NCBI RefSeq assembly: GCF_000758665.1
Contig: NZ_CP009285.1
Location: 496,001 to 560,000 of the forward strand
DNA length: 64,000 nucleotides
Direction: 5' to 3'
From: Paenibacillus borealis
GTDB lineage: Bacteria; Bacillota; Bacilli; Paenibacillales; Paenibacillaceae
Numbering within the stretch: position 1 is the stretch's first letter; every line of letters starts with the position of its first letter. The position numbers and the translations under genes are program-made. The notes under the pieces were generated by a model. That model made no database searches. It saw only the letters and a program-made list of their open reading frames with translations, and was not told the origin of the DNA. Shown here piece by piece: positions 44,120 through 54,126 of the stretch.

Positions 44120-44923
44120 ATGGAAGAAGTACAAGGAACACTGATTACTGTAGATACACTTGCCGCTGACTTCCGGAAGCTGGGCGTGCGTGAAGGGAAG
44201 ACTTTGCTGCTGCATTCTTCCTTTAAATCACTGGGGCAATGGGTAGCAGGCGGTCCGGTTGCGGTTATCCTGGCGCTGGAGAAGGTGCTGGGCGAAGCAG
44301 GAACGCTCGTTATGCCGACGCAATCCTCGGATCTGACCGATCCGTCAGGCTGGAGCAACCCGCCGGTGCCGGAGGCCTGGTGGCCGGGCATCCGGGAGCA
44401 TATGCCTGCTTATGATCCGGACTTGACCCCGCTTAGAGGGATGGGAGTGATTCCCGACTGCTTCCGCAAGCAGCAGGGCGTCCGGCGCAGCAGCCATCCG
44501 ATTGATTCTTTTGCCGCATGGGGGAAGCACCGGGACTTCATTCTTGACGGGCATAGCCTGGAGTACGCCTTCGGTGAGCAGTCTCCGCTGGCCCGGATCT
44601 ATGAGCTGGGAGGAAGCGTGCTGCTCCTTGGCGTAGACAATCTTAATAACACCTCACTGCATCTGGCGGAATACCGGGCAGACTATGCCGGGAAACAGGA
44701 AGTCATGGCTGCAGCCCCAATGATGGTGGGCGGTGTCAGACAATGGGTGGAGTTCAGTGATTATAACTGGAACTCGGATGATTTCACGGAGCTGGGCGCG
44801 GACTTTGGCCGGGAGACCGGGCTTATTGCCAGCGGCCTGGTGGCCGCATCGGCGGCACAGCTGATTCCGCAGCGGGAGATTGTGGATTATGCGGTCAAGT
44901 GGCTGGAACGCAAACGGGCGTAA
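44120..44923 (+). CDS. AAC(3)-family aminoglycoside N-acetyltransferase-like protein
   Basis: 267 residues, the normal length of the family. The pattern LLLHSSFKSLGQWVAGG, TLVMPTQSSDLTDPSGW, and RRSSHPIDSFAAWG (with the His that assists catalysis) is typical of AAC(3)/YokD-type enzymes, which use acetyl-CoA. Many chromosomal members do not act on clinical aminoglycosides, so resistance is not implied. No mobile element lies near it. It starts 39 bp after the response regulator gene. Confidence 0.88.
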   Translation: MEEVQGTLITVDTLAADFRKLGVREGKTLLLHSSFKSLGQWVAGGPVAVILALEKVLGEAGTLVMPTQSSDLTDPSGWSNPPVPEAWWPGIREHMPAYDPDLTPLRGMGVIPDCFRKQQGVRRSSHPIDSFAAWGKHRDFILDGHSLEYAFGEQSPLARIYELGGSVLLLGVDNLNNTSLHLAEYRADYAGKQEVMAAAPMMVGGVRQWVEFSDYNWNSDDFTELGADFGRETGLIASGLVAASAAQLIPQREIVDYAVKWLERKRA

Positions 44924-45024
44924 GGCTTGTATGGGCAGGATTTATTGAGATTAGCTTAGAGTGAAGTATAGTAATTTCTTGCAGATAAAGCGAAGCACAT
45001 AGAGGATGAAGGGGAGCAGGAGCT

Positions 45025-45663
45025 ATGACTACAACAACAGTGTACATCACCCGGCACGGGCAGACTGAATGGAATGTGCAGAAGCGGATGCAGGGTCATC
45101 AGGATTCGGAGCTTACGCCGCTGGGTGTCCAGCAGGCAGAGTGGCTGGGCCGGGGCATGCATCATGTGGAGCTGGATGCGGTGTACGCAAGCTCAAGTCC
45201 CCGGGCGCTGCGGACGGCAGAGATTATCCGTGGGGAGCGGGACTTGCCGCTTACAGCCTGTGATGAATTCAAGGAGATCGGCATGGGGGTCTGGGAAGGC
45301 CGTGATTCCGCGGAGCTTCAGCTGCAGTATCCGGAGCAGCATCAGTTCTTCTGGGGCGACCCGGAGCAGTTCAGTGTAGAGGGCAGCGAGACCTTTGCAG
45401 CCGTGCAGGAGCGTGCGCTGGGCAAGCTGCGTGAGATCGTAGACCTCCACGCAGGCGGCACGGTGCTCATTGTGACGCATACCGTTGTGATTAAGGTGCT
45501 TATGGCTCATTTCGAGGGCAGAGCCATGAACAAGCTATGGGATCTGCCTTACATCTATCCTACCTGTCTGTGCAGAATTGATATCACGGACGGTGTGCCC
45601 GAGATAGTGCTCCACGGCGACACCAGCCATTACGAGACCGCTGAGAGCGGGATGGAATCCTGA
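45025..45663 (+). CDS. Histidine phosphatase family protein (phosphoglycerate mutase-like)
   Basis: 212 residues. The catalytic motif is TRHGQTEWN (phospho-His in RHG), with the second conserved part YASSSPRALRTAEII and the late His in VLIVTHTVVIKVL. This histidine phosphatase fold includes PhoE- and GpmB-like broad phosphatases and cobalamin phosphatase; the substrate cannot be fixed. AAGGGGAGCAGGAGCT precedes the ATG. Confidence 0.9.
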   Translation: MTTTTVYITRHGQTEWNVQKRMQGHQDSELTPLGVQQAEWLGRGMHHVELDAVYASSSPRALRTAEIIRGERDLPLTACDEFKEIGMGVWEGRDSAELQLQYPEQHQFFWGDPEQFSVEGSETFAAVQERALGKLREIVDLHAGGTVLIVTHTVVIKVLMAHFEGRAMNKLWDLPYIYPTCLCRIDITDGVPEIVLHGDTSHYETAESGMES

Positions 45664-45812
45664 GCTTTGACAAGCCGCAATATTCATAAGAGAGACAGGG
45701 TGATGTGCATGACGGCTTCGCCCTGTTTGACGTGTTGCGCATGCTGCTTCCTGCCGCTTCGCAGGGGAAGCAGTAGCTGCTTACGCTGCCTGTAGCTCCG
45801 TCCAGACTGATG

Positions 45813-45989
45813 AATTGCTGTACAAATTACAACAATTTGCTTCTGGTCAGCAGCGATTCAGCAATAATCCTGCATAAAATGCAACAACCTGGCTCTGACA
45901 CTCACCAAATCGGCGAAAATCTTGCAAAAAGTACAACAATGCGCCTCGGAAGGCGCGTTCTGTGTGAAAATCCTGCAGAAATTACAACA
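45813..45989. repeat. Dispersed intergenic repeat, locus D: four direct copies, about 52-bp period
   Basis: Core copies start at 45813, 45866, 45918 and 45969. Examples are AATCCTGCATAAAATGCAAC and AATCTTGCAAAAAGTACAAC, so the core is AATCYTGCANAAANTRCAACA. They are spaced 53, 52 and 51 bp apart, with 30-32 bp between cores. All copies face the same way here. The rest of the 45664-46114 gap shows nothing else recognisable. Confidence 0.82.
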
Positions 45990-46114
45990 TTCTACTTCTA
46001 GCCAGCAAAAATTGTAGTGCCCGCCGAATATCCAAACTTTTCATGTAATGCCAATTGCATCCTAGGCCATAATTATAGAAAACAGAGTTCAATCCATACA
46101 GGTATATTGCTTGT

Positions 46115-47374
46115 CTAGGCAACTTCACTTTTCTGCCGGGTGCTTAGTTCAAGCACGGATAAGTCCCCGTCCAGCGCCTTCAGTCCCGGCAAGCGCAGCG
46201 CCACTCCTGCATATAGAGCAGGAAGAATTCCTGCGGCCAGCAAAAGAGCAGGCACCCCATAGAGCTCGGCAACCGCCCCGCCTGCCAGGGCGCCGAGCGG
46301 TGACAGGCTCCCTCCGATCAGGAACCGGACCGAGTTCACCCGTCCCTGCAGATGGCCGGGAACCAGCCGCCCATGCAGGGAGGAGCTTAAGGAACCGAAG
46401 AAAGGTCCCAGCAGTCCGGCGGCGAATACCGCAAACAGGGCAAAAGAATAGCTGGGGATGAAGCCCCACACCATAGTGACGATACCCGACAAGCCTAGAC
46501 TGCCGAGCATCACGATGCGCCGCTTCCTGATTTCGCCCATCAGGGAGATCACGCCCAGCCCCGTTAAGTATCCAAGTGCAGAAGCCGTGGACAGCGAGCC
46601 CACCGCCGCCGCATCACGGTGCAGCACCTCGCGGACATAAGGGACCATGAGGGTCCACACGGCAATGGAGCTCAGATTGCTGACGGCGGCCATCATCATG
46701 ATCGTCAGCATGGCGGGGAACTGCCGGTAGAACGAGAAGCCCTCGGCCACCTCCCGCAGATAGACGGATGCCGAGAAGCTGCCGGCAGGAGCGGCTGCGG
46801 GCTTACCCATCCGGGGCAGCAACAGCAGAGTGGCTATAGCTGCCGTATAACAAACGGCATTGATGCCGAGCGCCGGCAAGGCCCCGCTGGCCGCGGTCAA
46901 CACGCCGGCAAGTGCCGGGCCGAGGAGTGCGGCGGCACCCTTGCAGCCGTCGATGATGGCGAAGGCGCGCATCAGCTTGCTGGTGTCTGCGATGCCGGGA
47001 ATCACAGCCATTGCGGTTGGCATGAACAGCGCGGAGCAGGCTCCGCTGAGACTGGCGGCAGCGAACAAATGCCACAGCTGCAGGTGGCCGGCGAGCCCCA
47101 TGCCCAGCGGCAGCAGGAGGGCCAGCAGACGCAGCGATGCGAGGCAGGCCATGAACCGGACGCGGGGCAGCCTGTCGGACAATGGCGAGCCGAGCAGGCG
47201 GAGTGCCTGCTCGGGAATCATGGAGCTGAGGGCAAGTGCACCCATAGCCAGCTTGGAGCCTGTCATCTCATAGACAAGCCATTCCATCGCAAGCAATCCA
47301 AAGGCATCGCCGAAGGCGCTCAAAGAAATCGTGGATAGCAACCCGTAATAGCTGCGCTTTTGCATAGTAATCAC
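46115..47374 (-). CDS. MFS transporter, drug-efflux-like
   Basis: 419 residues with about 12 membrane helices. It is a major facilitator of the MFS_3-like group (for example ALFMPTAMAVIPGIADTSKL and FFGSLSSSLHGRLVPGHLQG). Proton-coupled export of a toxic compound is the usual role; the substrate is unknown. Its start overlaps the stop of the upstream regulator gene by 4 bp (ATGA), so the two form an operon. Confidence 0.9.
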   Translation of the reverse strand: MITMQKRSYYGLLSTISLSAFGDAFGLLAMEWLVYEMTGSKLAMGALALSSMIPEQALRLLGSPLSDRLPRVRFMACLASLRLLALLLPLGMGLAGHLQLWHLFAAASLSGACSALFMPTAMAVIPGIADTSKLMRAFAIIDGCKGAAALLGPALAGVLTAASGALPALGINAVCYTAAIATLLLLPRMGKPAAAPAGSFSASVYLREVAEGFSFYRQFPAMLTIMMMAAVSNLSSIAVWTLMVPYVREVLHRDAAAVGSLSTASALGYLTGLGVISLMGEIRKRRIVMLGSLGLSGIVTMVWGFIPSYSFALFAVFAAGLLGPFFGSLSSSLHGRLVPGHLQGRVNSVRFLIGGSLSPLGALAGGAVAELYGVPALLLAAGILPALYAGVALRLPGLKALDGDLSVLELSTRQKSEVA

Positions 47375-48276
47375 CCCTCCAGATATTCCTCGATTCGTCC
47401 GGGCAGGCCGTTCAGCGCCTCAAGGCGCAGGCTGTAGGACGTGTTTTTACTGGCAGTATGAACGATGACCAGACCCGCCGCCCGCAGTGCGATCAGATGG
47501 TAGTGGATCGTGCTTTTGGACAGGCCGACCTCCTTCACAATCTCAGTGAAATTCAGCTGCTTGCCGGTAAGCAGACGGAGTATGAACAACCGTGTCTCAT
47601 CCGACAGTGCACGGGTAAGCCGCAGCAGAGCCGGTGCGGGCCGCCCTTCTTCCGGAGGAAGGATATCACAGGAGTAGCTGGTGAACATAAATTCATCAAA
47701 GAGTGTGGAGGTTACAAGAGGCCGGGCATGATATTGCGGGGTAATAATGACCTGCTTCAGGGTTTCTGAAGGGTATAGCCGCATGCCTGCTGTGGCCGTC
47801 TCGTACACCTCCATATCATTCGAGCCGTTCAGCAGCGCCGCCCTTGCCGCAGCCTCCTGCTGAAGCCCTTCCATTATGGCCGGATCGATGCTGCTGAAAT
47901 ACCCCGTATCCCAGGCTCTGATGACTTCAGCGGCAGAGCTTCGCAGTTCGGCCAGGTTGGAGGGGACGGTCTGCCCGAAGCGGCCGGCAATTTCATAGAG
48001 ATCACCCGGGGCTAACGCATCAAACCAGTCCAGAAATCCCCCCACTGAACGGTCTTCCGGGCAGCTCCATACGTAAGGAGACAGACTGAAATTATCGGTG
48101 AGCTTCATTACTTCTTTCATTTTCTGGAGCATTACGGGGGCGAAGCGGCTCTGTACGTCGCGAATCCAGGAGATCCCGGCGTCCATAGCATTGTGGTTCT
48201 GCTTGCCGATAAAAGCATTCAAGCTGGCGATGCACTCATAGATTGGCGCGAAATCGACCATTACCTTGTATTCCAT
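47371..48276 (-). CDS. ArsR-like winged-helix regulator with N-terminal effector domain
   Basis: 301 residues. The C-terminal 85 residues form an ArsR-type winged helix: LTRALSDETRLFILRLLTG, then NFTEIVKEVGLSKSTIHYHL. The N-terminal 200 residues are of the DUF5937-like type seen in such regulators and may bind a ligand. It is the first gene of the operon with the MFS exporter and so probably controls it. The 268-bp region upstream shows no clear operator. Confidence 0.85.
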   Translation of the reverse strand: MEYKVMVDFAPIYECIASLNAFIGKQNHNAMDAGISWIRDVQSRFAPVMLQKMKEVMKLTDNFSLSPYVWSCPEDRSVGGFLDWFDALAPGDLYEIAGRFGQTVPSNLAELRSSAAEVIRAWDTGYFSSIDPAIMEGLQQEAAARAALLNGSNDMEVYETATAGMRLYPSETLKQVIITPQYHARPLVTSTLFDEFMFTSYSCDILPPEEGRPAPALLRLTRALSDETRLFILRLLTGKQLNFTEIVKEVGLSKSTIHYHLIALRAAGLVIVHTASKNTSYSLRLEALNGLPGRIEEYLEG

Positions 48277-48473
48277 ATGGTTTCCCTGCTTTCTAATTCA
48301 GTGATATTACAGAAGCGATAGACTGGCTAAGTGAAGTTATTTTAAATTTTGTTCTACAAATATAGAACTGATTATATGTTTTATGATAAACGAACTTAAT
48401 TCCTAATGCAATGGCTGTTTTTATTAGACTCTAAAATTTTTTAGCGAGCTGGCGAAGTAATCATCCCCGTATA

Positions 48474-48522
48474 AAAAAGGCGGTACCCGCAGCGCATCAT
48501 GCGCAGCGGGTACCGCCTTTTC
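48474..48522 (-). terminator. Strong terminator after the SLH nuclease gene
   Basis: AAAAAGGCGGTACCCGC pairs with GCGGGTACCGCCTTTT, and GCGC/GCGC pairs inside it. It lies just beyond the stop codon at 48545 on the minus strand. Confidence 0.9.
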
Positions 48523-48544
48523 ACTGTATAACATTTTTGCTGGG

Positions 48545-51500
48545 TCAGTTAATAAATTGAAGTGACTTCAAGGTCTTCTCCAGCATCGTAGCGGCTTCCG
48601 CACGGGTAGCCAGCTTCGACGGAGCGAATGCGCCGTCAGGTGTTCCCTGAATAATGCCCTCGGCTGCTATTTCGGCTATGGCTGATTTGGACCAGGCCGG
48701 GATGCTTGAGGCATCGCTGAATTTAGCCAGCACTGCCGGATCGGCAGTAAGGGTCTTGCCGGTGTACTTAATGGCTTTGGACAGGACCGCCGCCATTTCC
48801 TGGCGGGAGATCGGACTACCCGGCTTGAAGCTGCCATCCGTATATCCGGTAATCAGACCTGCTGAAGCTGCCGTTTGTACGGCATCAGCATACCATGCGC
48901 CTGTGCTGACATCACTGAAGGTGGCTCCGCCGCTTGCGGATGCGAGTCCGAGGGAGCGGGTAATCAGAGCCGCGAATTCTGCCCGCGTGATAGACAGCGA
49001 AGGCGAGAAGGCGGTACTGCTGGTGCCGGTAATGATCAGCTTGGAAGCCAGCAGCTCAATGGATGATTGCGCCCAGTGCCCTGTAGTATCACCGAAGGTC
49101 TTGCTTGACTTCACAACAGTATAGTAGCTGTTGCTGTTGCGTTTGATCGTCACTTCAGTATTTCCGCCTGAGAGGCCGGCGAAGAGGGAAGGTACGAAGG
49201 ATAGCTTGCCGGTAGCCGGGTCATAGGATACGGCTGTTGCGCCTTGAGAACTCAACGCTCCCGTTGCAGTAATAGTCCGCTTCACGTAGGTGCTGCCGAA
49301 GCTGTTCAGCGGCACACTTTTATTGCCGGCCTCAGCGGTAATCGAGAATTCAATGACCGGTGCGGCCAGGGTAACGGAGCCGGCCTGTGCTGCGATAGCC
49401 TTGTTCAGGCTGTCGAGTGTAGCAGTATCCGCCTGGAGCAGAGAGACTGTAACCGTAAAGTCACTGGTACCAAGCTGGGCAGCCAGTGCCGTTCCGTTAA
49501 TAATGCTCAGCGGCAGTGAATAGGATGCTCCGCCGGTAGAGGTGAAAGTCAGCACTGTATTTGGTTTAGCAGCAGCCTGCTGAACCAGCACACTGCCCGG
49601 CAGTACAACTTGAGCACCGCCTGTTGAAGCCGTAAGCGGGATAATCAGCTCACTGGTGCCGGCAGGCAGGGCCGCAAGCTGTGCAGTCAGATCAGCCGCG
49701 GTAATCGTTGTTACCTGCGGAGGCACTGTTGCTGTGGCAGTAGCTGTTGGACTAGGTGTTGCCGTTGCAGTTGGCAGCGTTGTTCCAGGACTTCCGCCTG
49801 AATCTGCAGTTGGTGCCGGTGTTGGTGTAGGGCTTGGGGATACGCCCTTAAGATCGGTGATACGTCCTTCAATGCTGGAAGTCACCGGATTATGTTCCTT
49901 CAGGTAGGCCAACAGGACTTCAAAGTCTGGTAGACCCAGCTCATAATACCGTCCGTCTGCTTTGGCTGAAGCCAGCGCACGGTAGAAGTCGCCGCCTCCT
50001 GCCATGAAGGAGTTCGTGGACAGGATGTAGTAGGCTGCCGGATCAACAGGCAAGTAGGAACCGTCCGCCTGCTTGATATCAACGGAAACAATTCTTTCGC
50101 CAACCTGAGTTACTTTGTTGGTTAATGCATCTACAATCTCCGGCTTTTTGGTTGAATCATAGGTGTATCTCATACCGGAGACGTGTGCGAACCGGCCCTG
50201 GTCGGAGCTGATGCCGCTGACCGCATTCTCCAGTGAGGAGATGATTTCAGCACCTGTCACTTTAAGTGCGGCAAGACCGTTACCGAAAGGCAGTGTAGTC
50301 AGCACTTCGCCCATTGTAATGTCACCAACATTGATGGCCTCACGTATGCCGCCGCCATTCTGGATAGCAACAACACCCTTGATAGAGGCGCGATCACTAG
50401 CCGAAACGAAGCCCGGCATCAATTCTGTGACTTTCTCCGCGATGCTGTCGGCAATCATATTGCCGATTGGTGTCTCTTCACTGCGTACAACACGGGTCGA
50501 TTTACCATTGATCATCCGGTAGGTGTAGAGATCCACATTGGTGTAACCTACAACCGTGCTCCGGACAGCTGCCAATTCAGCATCGATTGGAGCAAGAATT
50601 GCGCTAGCTGTAGCGTCTGGACCAAATAGGTTGACATCCAGCAGTTTGCCTTTGTAAGCCTTGATTTCACCATCTTTGTCAAAGGTTACGTCGAGCTCAC
50701 CGAGGAACTGGCTGTATTCACCGGTCTGCACAATCAGTACATTCTTGCCGGTGCCCACATTGACGATCGGTGTTGGAGGATTATCCACCTTCGTATGCGA
50801 GTGTCCGCCGACGATAATGTCGATACCCGGAACGTCTTTGGCAAGTTCCTGATCTACGGTATAACCCAGGTGGGTGACCGCGATAATCTTATTAATGCCC
50901 TGATCTTGCAGTGCTTTGACTGTCTTTTTTGCACTTTCTATATGCTCTTTGAAAATAATTTTGTCTCCTGGCGATGATAGACCAGTTGTGTCCTCGGTAG
51001 TCAGGCCGAAGATGCCGATCTTTTCGCCGTAAACATCCTTAATGACTGAAGGATAGATGTTTCCGTCTTTGGCCGTACTCTTGGCCTCATCGGTTTCAAG
51101 TATTCCGGTCATCTCATGATAGAGATCCGCAAGCTCACTGTTATTCGTGGTGAAGTCGATATTGGAGCTGGCAAACGGGAACTGGGCGGCCGTTACGAAA
51201 TTCTTCAGTACTTCCGGATTTTTATCATTCATATCAAATTCATGGTTACCGAAGGTCATCACATCATAGCCGATGTTATTCATGAACTTGATATCTGCCT
51301 GACCCCTGAATTGATTGAAATACAAGGTTCCGGAGAAGACGTCGCCCGCATCCAGCAGTACAGTATTGCCTGTCCGTTCGCTGCTGGTAGCTGAAGTGCG
51401 TTTCGCCACATTCTCTAGATGACCGTGAGTATCATTGGTATGCAGTACCCGCAGATTGAAATCCTCTGTAGTGAAGTCAATTTGTGCGAGCAGCGGATCA

Positions 51501-53959
51501 TGGTCACTGATCCGGATATCAGCCGGGAATTCAGTGCCTGGAGGATAATCTCCCGGATCAGCAAAGTCCGAGTTGATATGCACGATGTCGAGTGTAGTGT
51601 CCGATGCCAGTCTATTGTTGACGAGGATATGATCCAGCGTCTGTGAATTGCCTTGGAATACGTAGGAGTAACGTTCGTTCAGCGGCAGGGTATTTACGAG
51701 ATTCGTAAGCGCGCTGCCTTTGAGAATATTCAGCGTATTGGAGAACTGGAAGTCATTCAAATCGCCGAGTACGACGATATTGGCATCCGCATTCTCTTGG
51801 AGCACATCCTCAACGAAACCGTTGACGACCTTGGCGATCTTGGCCCGCTGGACTTCCGTGGTGAAGACCGGTGGCTGAACAGAGCCGAAGAGGTAATTGT
51901 CGCTGCTCTTGGAATTGAAATGGTTGGCGATCACGATCACATCATTGCCTTCGAAAGTAAACTCGGCAGCCAGCGGCTTGCGCGAGTCAATGAAGGCTTC
52001 ATTTGTCGGATCGATACGTCCGGGATTTACACTAAGACCGGAGGCTGTGCTGTAGGTGACGGATTCAGTGGCACTTCCTTTTGTCTTTCCGCTATCCTTC
52101 AGTGCAACACGGTTCGTATTGTACAGGAAGCCCGAGCGGATATTGCCTTCCGGAACGCCGCCGTCCTGATTATTAAGCGGAGCAATGTCGGTATAGGCAT
52201 AAGCGGATGCACCGCCGTCGATCACTTCAATGGCAGCAATCAGTGCTTCGAAGCTCTCATTAGCCTCGGTAACACCAGTGCCCGTACCGTTATTATCCTG
52301 AACTTCGGTCAGGCCGATAATGTCCGGCGTTTTGAGATTGTTCACGATATCCTTAGCTACATTTTCGATCTTCTTGGCATCATTAAGTTTAGAGAAGTTC
52401 TCAATATTAAAGGAAGCAATATTCAACTTGCCTTCTGCATTTGAAGAGAGAGAAGTCACTTCCCTTTGCAATTTGCTGGTTGAGACATCCGGCAGTGTGC
52501 CCGTTTCTGTGGAAATCAGGAATTTTCCGTAATCATAGTTCATAATACCGGTAATGTTGCTTGTGAACTGCTGGCCTGTTGTCAGCACCGGTGCGGATTT
52601 CACGGAGAGGATCAGGCGCTGGGGATTATAGTCAGCACCAGTCAGCACCAGTCCGCCTGCAGCAGAAGTGACTTCAGTGGTATTGGCTGTTCCGTTAACA
52701 GTAATCACGGGGATTTCGAAGGTGCTGCTGGAAGCATAATAGACAGCAGGTCCCACGGTAGTCGGCTTGGTGAGCTCCAGGCGCATGCCTTCCAGACTTT
52801 CGTAGAAGTCGATGGCATCGGTGTCCGGATCAAATTTGGCAAACTTATCATCATCGATAACCGCAGTCGGTACCACACGTCCGCCGGTGCCCAACAGAGT
52901 TGCTGCCGGAAGCGGGTTGCCGCTGCTGAGAAACGTAGTTTTGCTGGCAGCAATTTCCGTAGTCGTCAATTGTCCGGAGAAGCCGTACTCCTGAACAGTT
53001 CCGTCTACGGTTATAGCATCGCCTACTTTAACGGCACTGCTTCCGCCCTTTTGATAGATGAGAATGGCTTCAGAAGTTTTGATATCGTTATCCATATCGG
53101 CTGCTGCAGATTGAATATAGAAACTATCCGCGTCCTTGACGTAAGTGACAATACCTTTGACGTTAGTAACGAGGCTGTCAAGGTATGGAGATGTATGCGA
53201 AGCACCTTGAATCTGGCTGATCTTCAGATTGTCCAGTACAGCCGAAACTGTATAATTAAAAGTAGCTGTTGGACCATTCTCTAAATCGGGTAATGAAGAG
53301 TAGGCTTTAATGGTAAGAGTATTGTAACTTGAACTTACAGGGATAGGAGCATCATACCACTTGTTTATAACTTCTGCGGTAGTACTGCCGTTTGCGTAGA
53401 CGCTGTAGTACACGCTTGCTGTAACTGAAGTACTTAATGTGATGGAAGAACCAATGCCTATTTTGGATCCTGATGAAGGAAAGGCAGTAACAGGTGGAGC
53501 CTGATTCTCACCGTAGAGAGTAACACTGGAAGTGTTTCTAACTCCAGGTACGCTGAAGTATGTTTCTCTTGTTCCTGTAACCACAATTTGTTTTCCAATC
53601 AGTGAAGGATTCGATTTCAAACCGAATTCTGACCGGATGTAGGCGGGTGTACTCGGGAGCTGGACCGGCATGATTTTGGAATTATCCGTTTCTCCCGGCT
53701 GATCTGCTATGGCCAAATTTGTGTCAGCGGCAAGGTCCGTAGATGAATATGAAGGACCGTTTGAGGTATACCCTACTACATAACCTGTGACTACGATAGC
53801 TTCGCTAGGTGACTTTGCAATTGCAGCTGTTACAGTTAGTGGAGCATCTGCCGAAGCCGTGCCGGAACCTAACGATAATCCCGGGAATATCCCGGTCAAG
53901 AGCAATGCAACCGCTAGGAATAGACTAAGCGGCCTCCTGCATTGTGAAGAAAGTTTCAT
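48545..53959 (-). CDS. Exported nuclease / 5'-nucleotidase with SLH domains (YhcR-like)
   Basis: About 1,804 residues. Order of domains: signal peptide; OB-fold type domain (ITVDG-like repeats, residues 30-130); chitobiase-C-like beta domain (150-220); YhcR OB-fold (240-340); endonuclease/exonuclease/phosphatase domain (about 505-830; LNIASFNIENFSK, VVLGDLNDFQ, ISDHDPLLAQI); metallophosphatase (about 832-1110; VLHTNDTHGHLE, GNHEFDM, GGHSHT); 5'-nucleotidase C-terminal domain (to about 1340); Pro/Thr linker; a beta-rich region; and three SLH domains (about 1620-1804) that bind the cell wall. It would degrade extracellular nucleic acid and release phosphate. B. subtilis YhcR has a similar core but a sortase signal. 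A PHO box lies upstream. The ATG at 53959 has GGGGAGG upstream. Confidence 0.93.
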   Translation of the reverse strand: MKLSSQCRRPLSLFLAVALLLTGIFPGLSLGSGTASADAPLTVTAAIAKSPSEAIVVTGYVVGYTSNGPSYSSTDLAADTNLAIADQPGETDNSKIMPVQLPSTPAYIRSEFGLKSNPSLIGKQIVVTGTRETYFSVPGVRNTSSVTLYGENQAPPVTAFPSSGSKIGIGSSITLSTSVTASVYYSVYANGSTTAEVINKWYDAPIPVSSSYNTLTIKAYSSLPDLENGPTATFNYTVSAVLDNLKISQIQGASHTSPYLDSLVTNVKGIVTYVKDADSFYIQSAAADMDNDIKTSEAILIYQKGGSSAVKVGDAITVDGTVQEYGFSGQLTTTEIAASKTTFLSSGNPLPAATLLGTGGRVVPTAVIDDDKFAKFDPDTDAIDFYESLEGMRLELTKPTTVGPAVYYASSSTFEIPVITVNGTANTTEVTSAAGGLVLTGADYNPQRLILSVKSAPVLTTGQQFTSNITGIMNYDYGKFLISTETGTLPDVSTSKLQREVTSLSSNAEGKLNIASFNIENFSKLNDAKKIENVAKDIVNNLKTPDIIGLTEVQDNNGTGTGVTEANESFEALIAAIEVIDGGASAYAYTDIAPLNNQDGGVPEGNIRSGFLYNTNRVALKDSGKTKGSATESVTYSTASGLSVNPGRIDPTNEAFIDSRKPLAAEFTFEGNDVIVIANHFNSKSSDNYLFGSVQPPVFTTEVQRAKIAKVVNGFVEDVLQENADANIVVLGDLNDFQFSNTLNILKGSALTNLVNTLPLNERYSYVFQGNSQTLDHILVNNRLASDTTLDIVHINSDFADPGDYPPGTEFPADIRISDHDPLLAQIDFTTEDFNLRVLHTNDTHGHLENVAKRTSATSSERTGNTVLLDAGDVFSGTLYFNQFRGQADIKFMNNIGYDVMTFGNHEFDMNDKNPEVLKNFVTAAQFPFASSNIDFTTNNSELADLYHEMTGILETDEAKSTAKDGNIYPSVIKDVYGEKIGIFGLTTEDTTGLSSPGDKIIFKEHIESAKKTVKALQDQGINKIIAVTHLGYTVDQELAKDVPGIDIIVGGHSHTKVDNPPTPIVNVGTGKNVLIVQTGEYSQFLGELDVTFDKDGEIKAYKGKLLDVNLFGPDATASAILAPIDAELAAVRSTVVGYTNVDLYTYRMINGKSTRVVRSEETPIGNMIADSIAEKVTELMPGFVSASDRASIKGVVAIQNGGGIREAINVGDITMGEVLTTLPFGNGLAALKVTGAEIISSLENAVSGISSDQGRFAHVSGMRYTYDSTKKPEIVDALTNKVTQVGERIVSVDIKQADGSYLPVDPAAYYILSTNSFMAGGGDFYRALASAKADGRYYELGLPDFEVLLAYLKEHNPVTSSIEGRITDLKGVSPSPTPTPAPTADSGGSPGTTLPTATATPSPTATATATVPPQVTTITAADLTAQLAALPAGTSELIIPLTASTGGAQVVLPGSVLVQQAAAKPNTVLTFTSTGGASYSLPLSIINGTALAAQLGTSDFTVTVSLLQADTATLDSLNKAIAAQAGSVTLAAPVIEFSITAEAGNKSVPLNSFGSTYVKRTITATGALSSQGATAVSYDPATGKLSFVPSLFAGLSGGNTEVTIKRNSNSYYTVVKSSKTFGDTTGHWAQSSIELLASKLIITGTSSTAFSPSLSITRAEFAALITRSLGLASASGGATFSDVSTGAWYADAVQTAASAGLITGYTDGSFKPGSPISRQEMAAVLSKAIKYTGKTLTADPAVLAKFSDASSIPAWSKSAIAEIAAEGIIQGTPDGAFAPSKLATRAEAATMLEKTLKSLQFIN

Positions 53960-54071
53960 GTAAGTATACCTCCCCATAAAATATCATTTCCACTTAAATA
54001 TAATAGAGATAATAGTTTTCCAAAGCAATTTTTCGTCAAAATTTGTTAATAGTGCATAAATTAATAGGAAG

Positions 54072-54104
54072 AATCCCTAAAATATTTTAATATTTAAGGG
54101 ATTT
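54072..54104 (-). other. AT-rich palindrome in the 5' leader of the SLH nuclease gene
   Basis: AATCCCTAAAATATT and AATATTTAAGGGATT pair almost perfectly across two bases. No T run follows on the minus strand, so it is not a normal terminator. It lies between the PHO box and the start codon, so the mRNA would carry this hairpin. Confidence 0.65.
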
Positions 54105-54126
54105 CTTGATGAATACAGCTTTTTTT

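Noticed and set aside
45813..45989. CRISPR-like repeat and spacer layout
   Set aside because: There are only four copies, the cores are degenerate, related copies occur inverted at other loci, and no cas genes are present.
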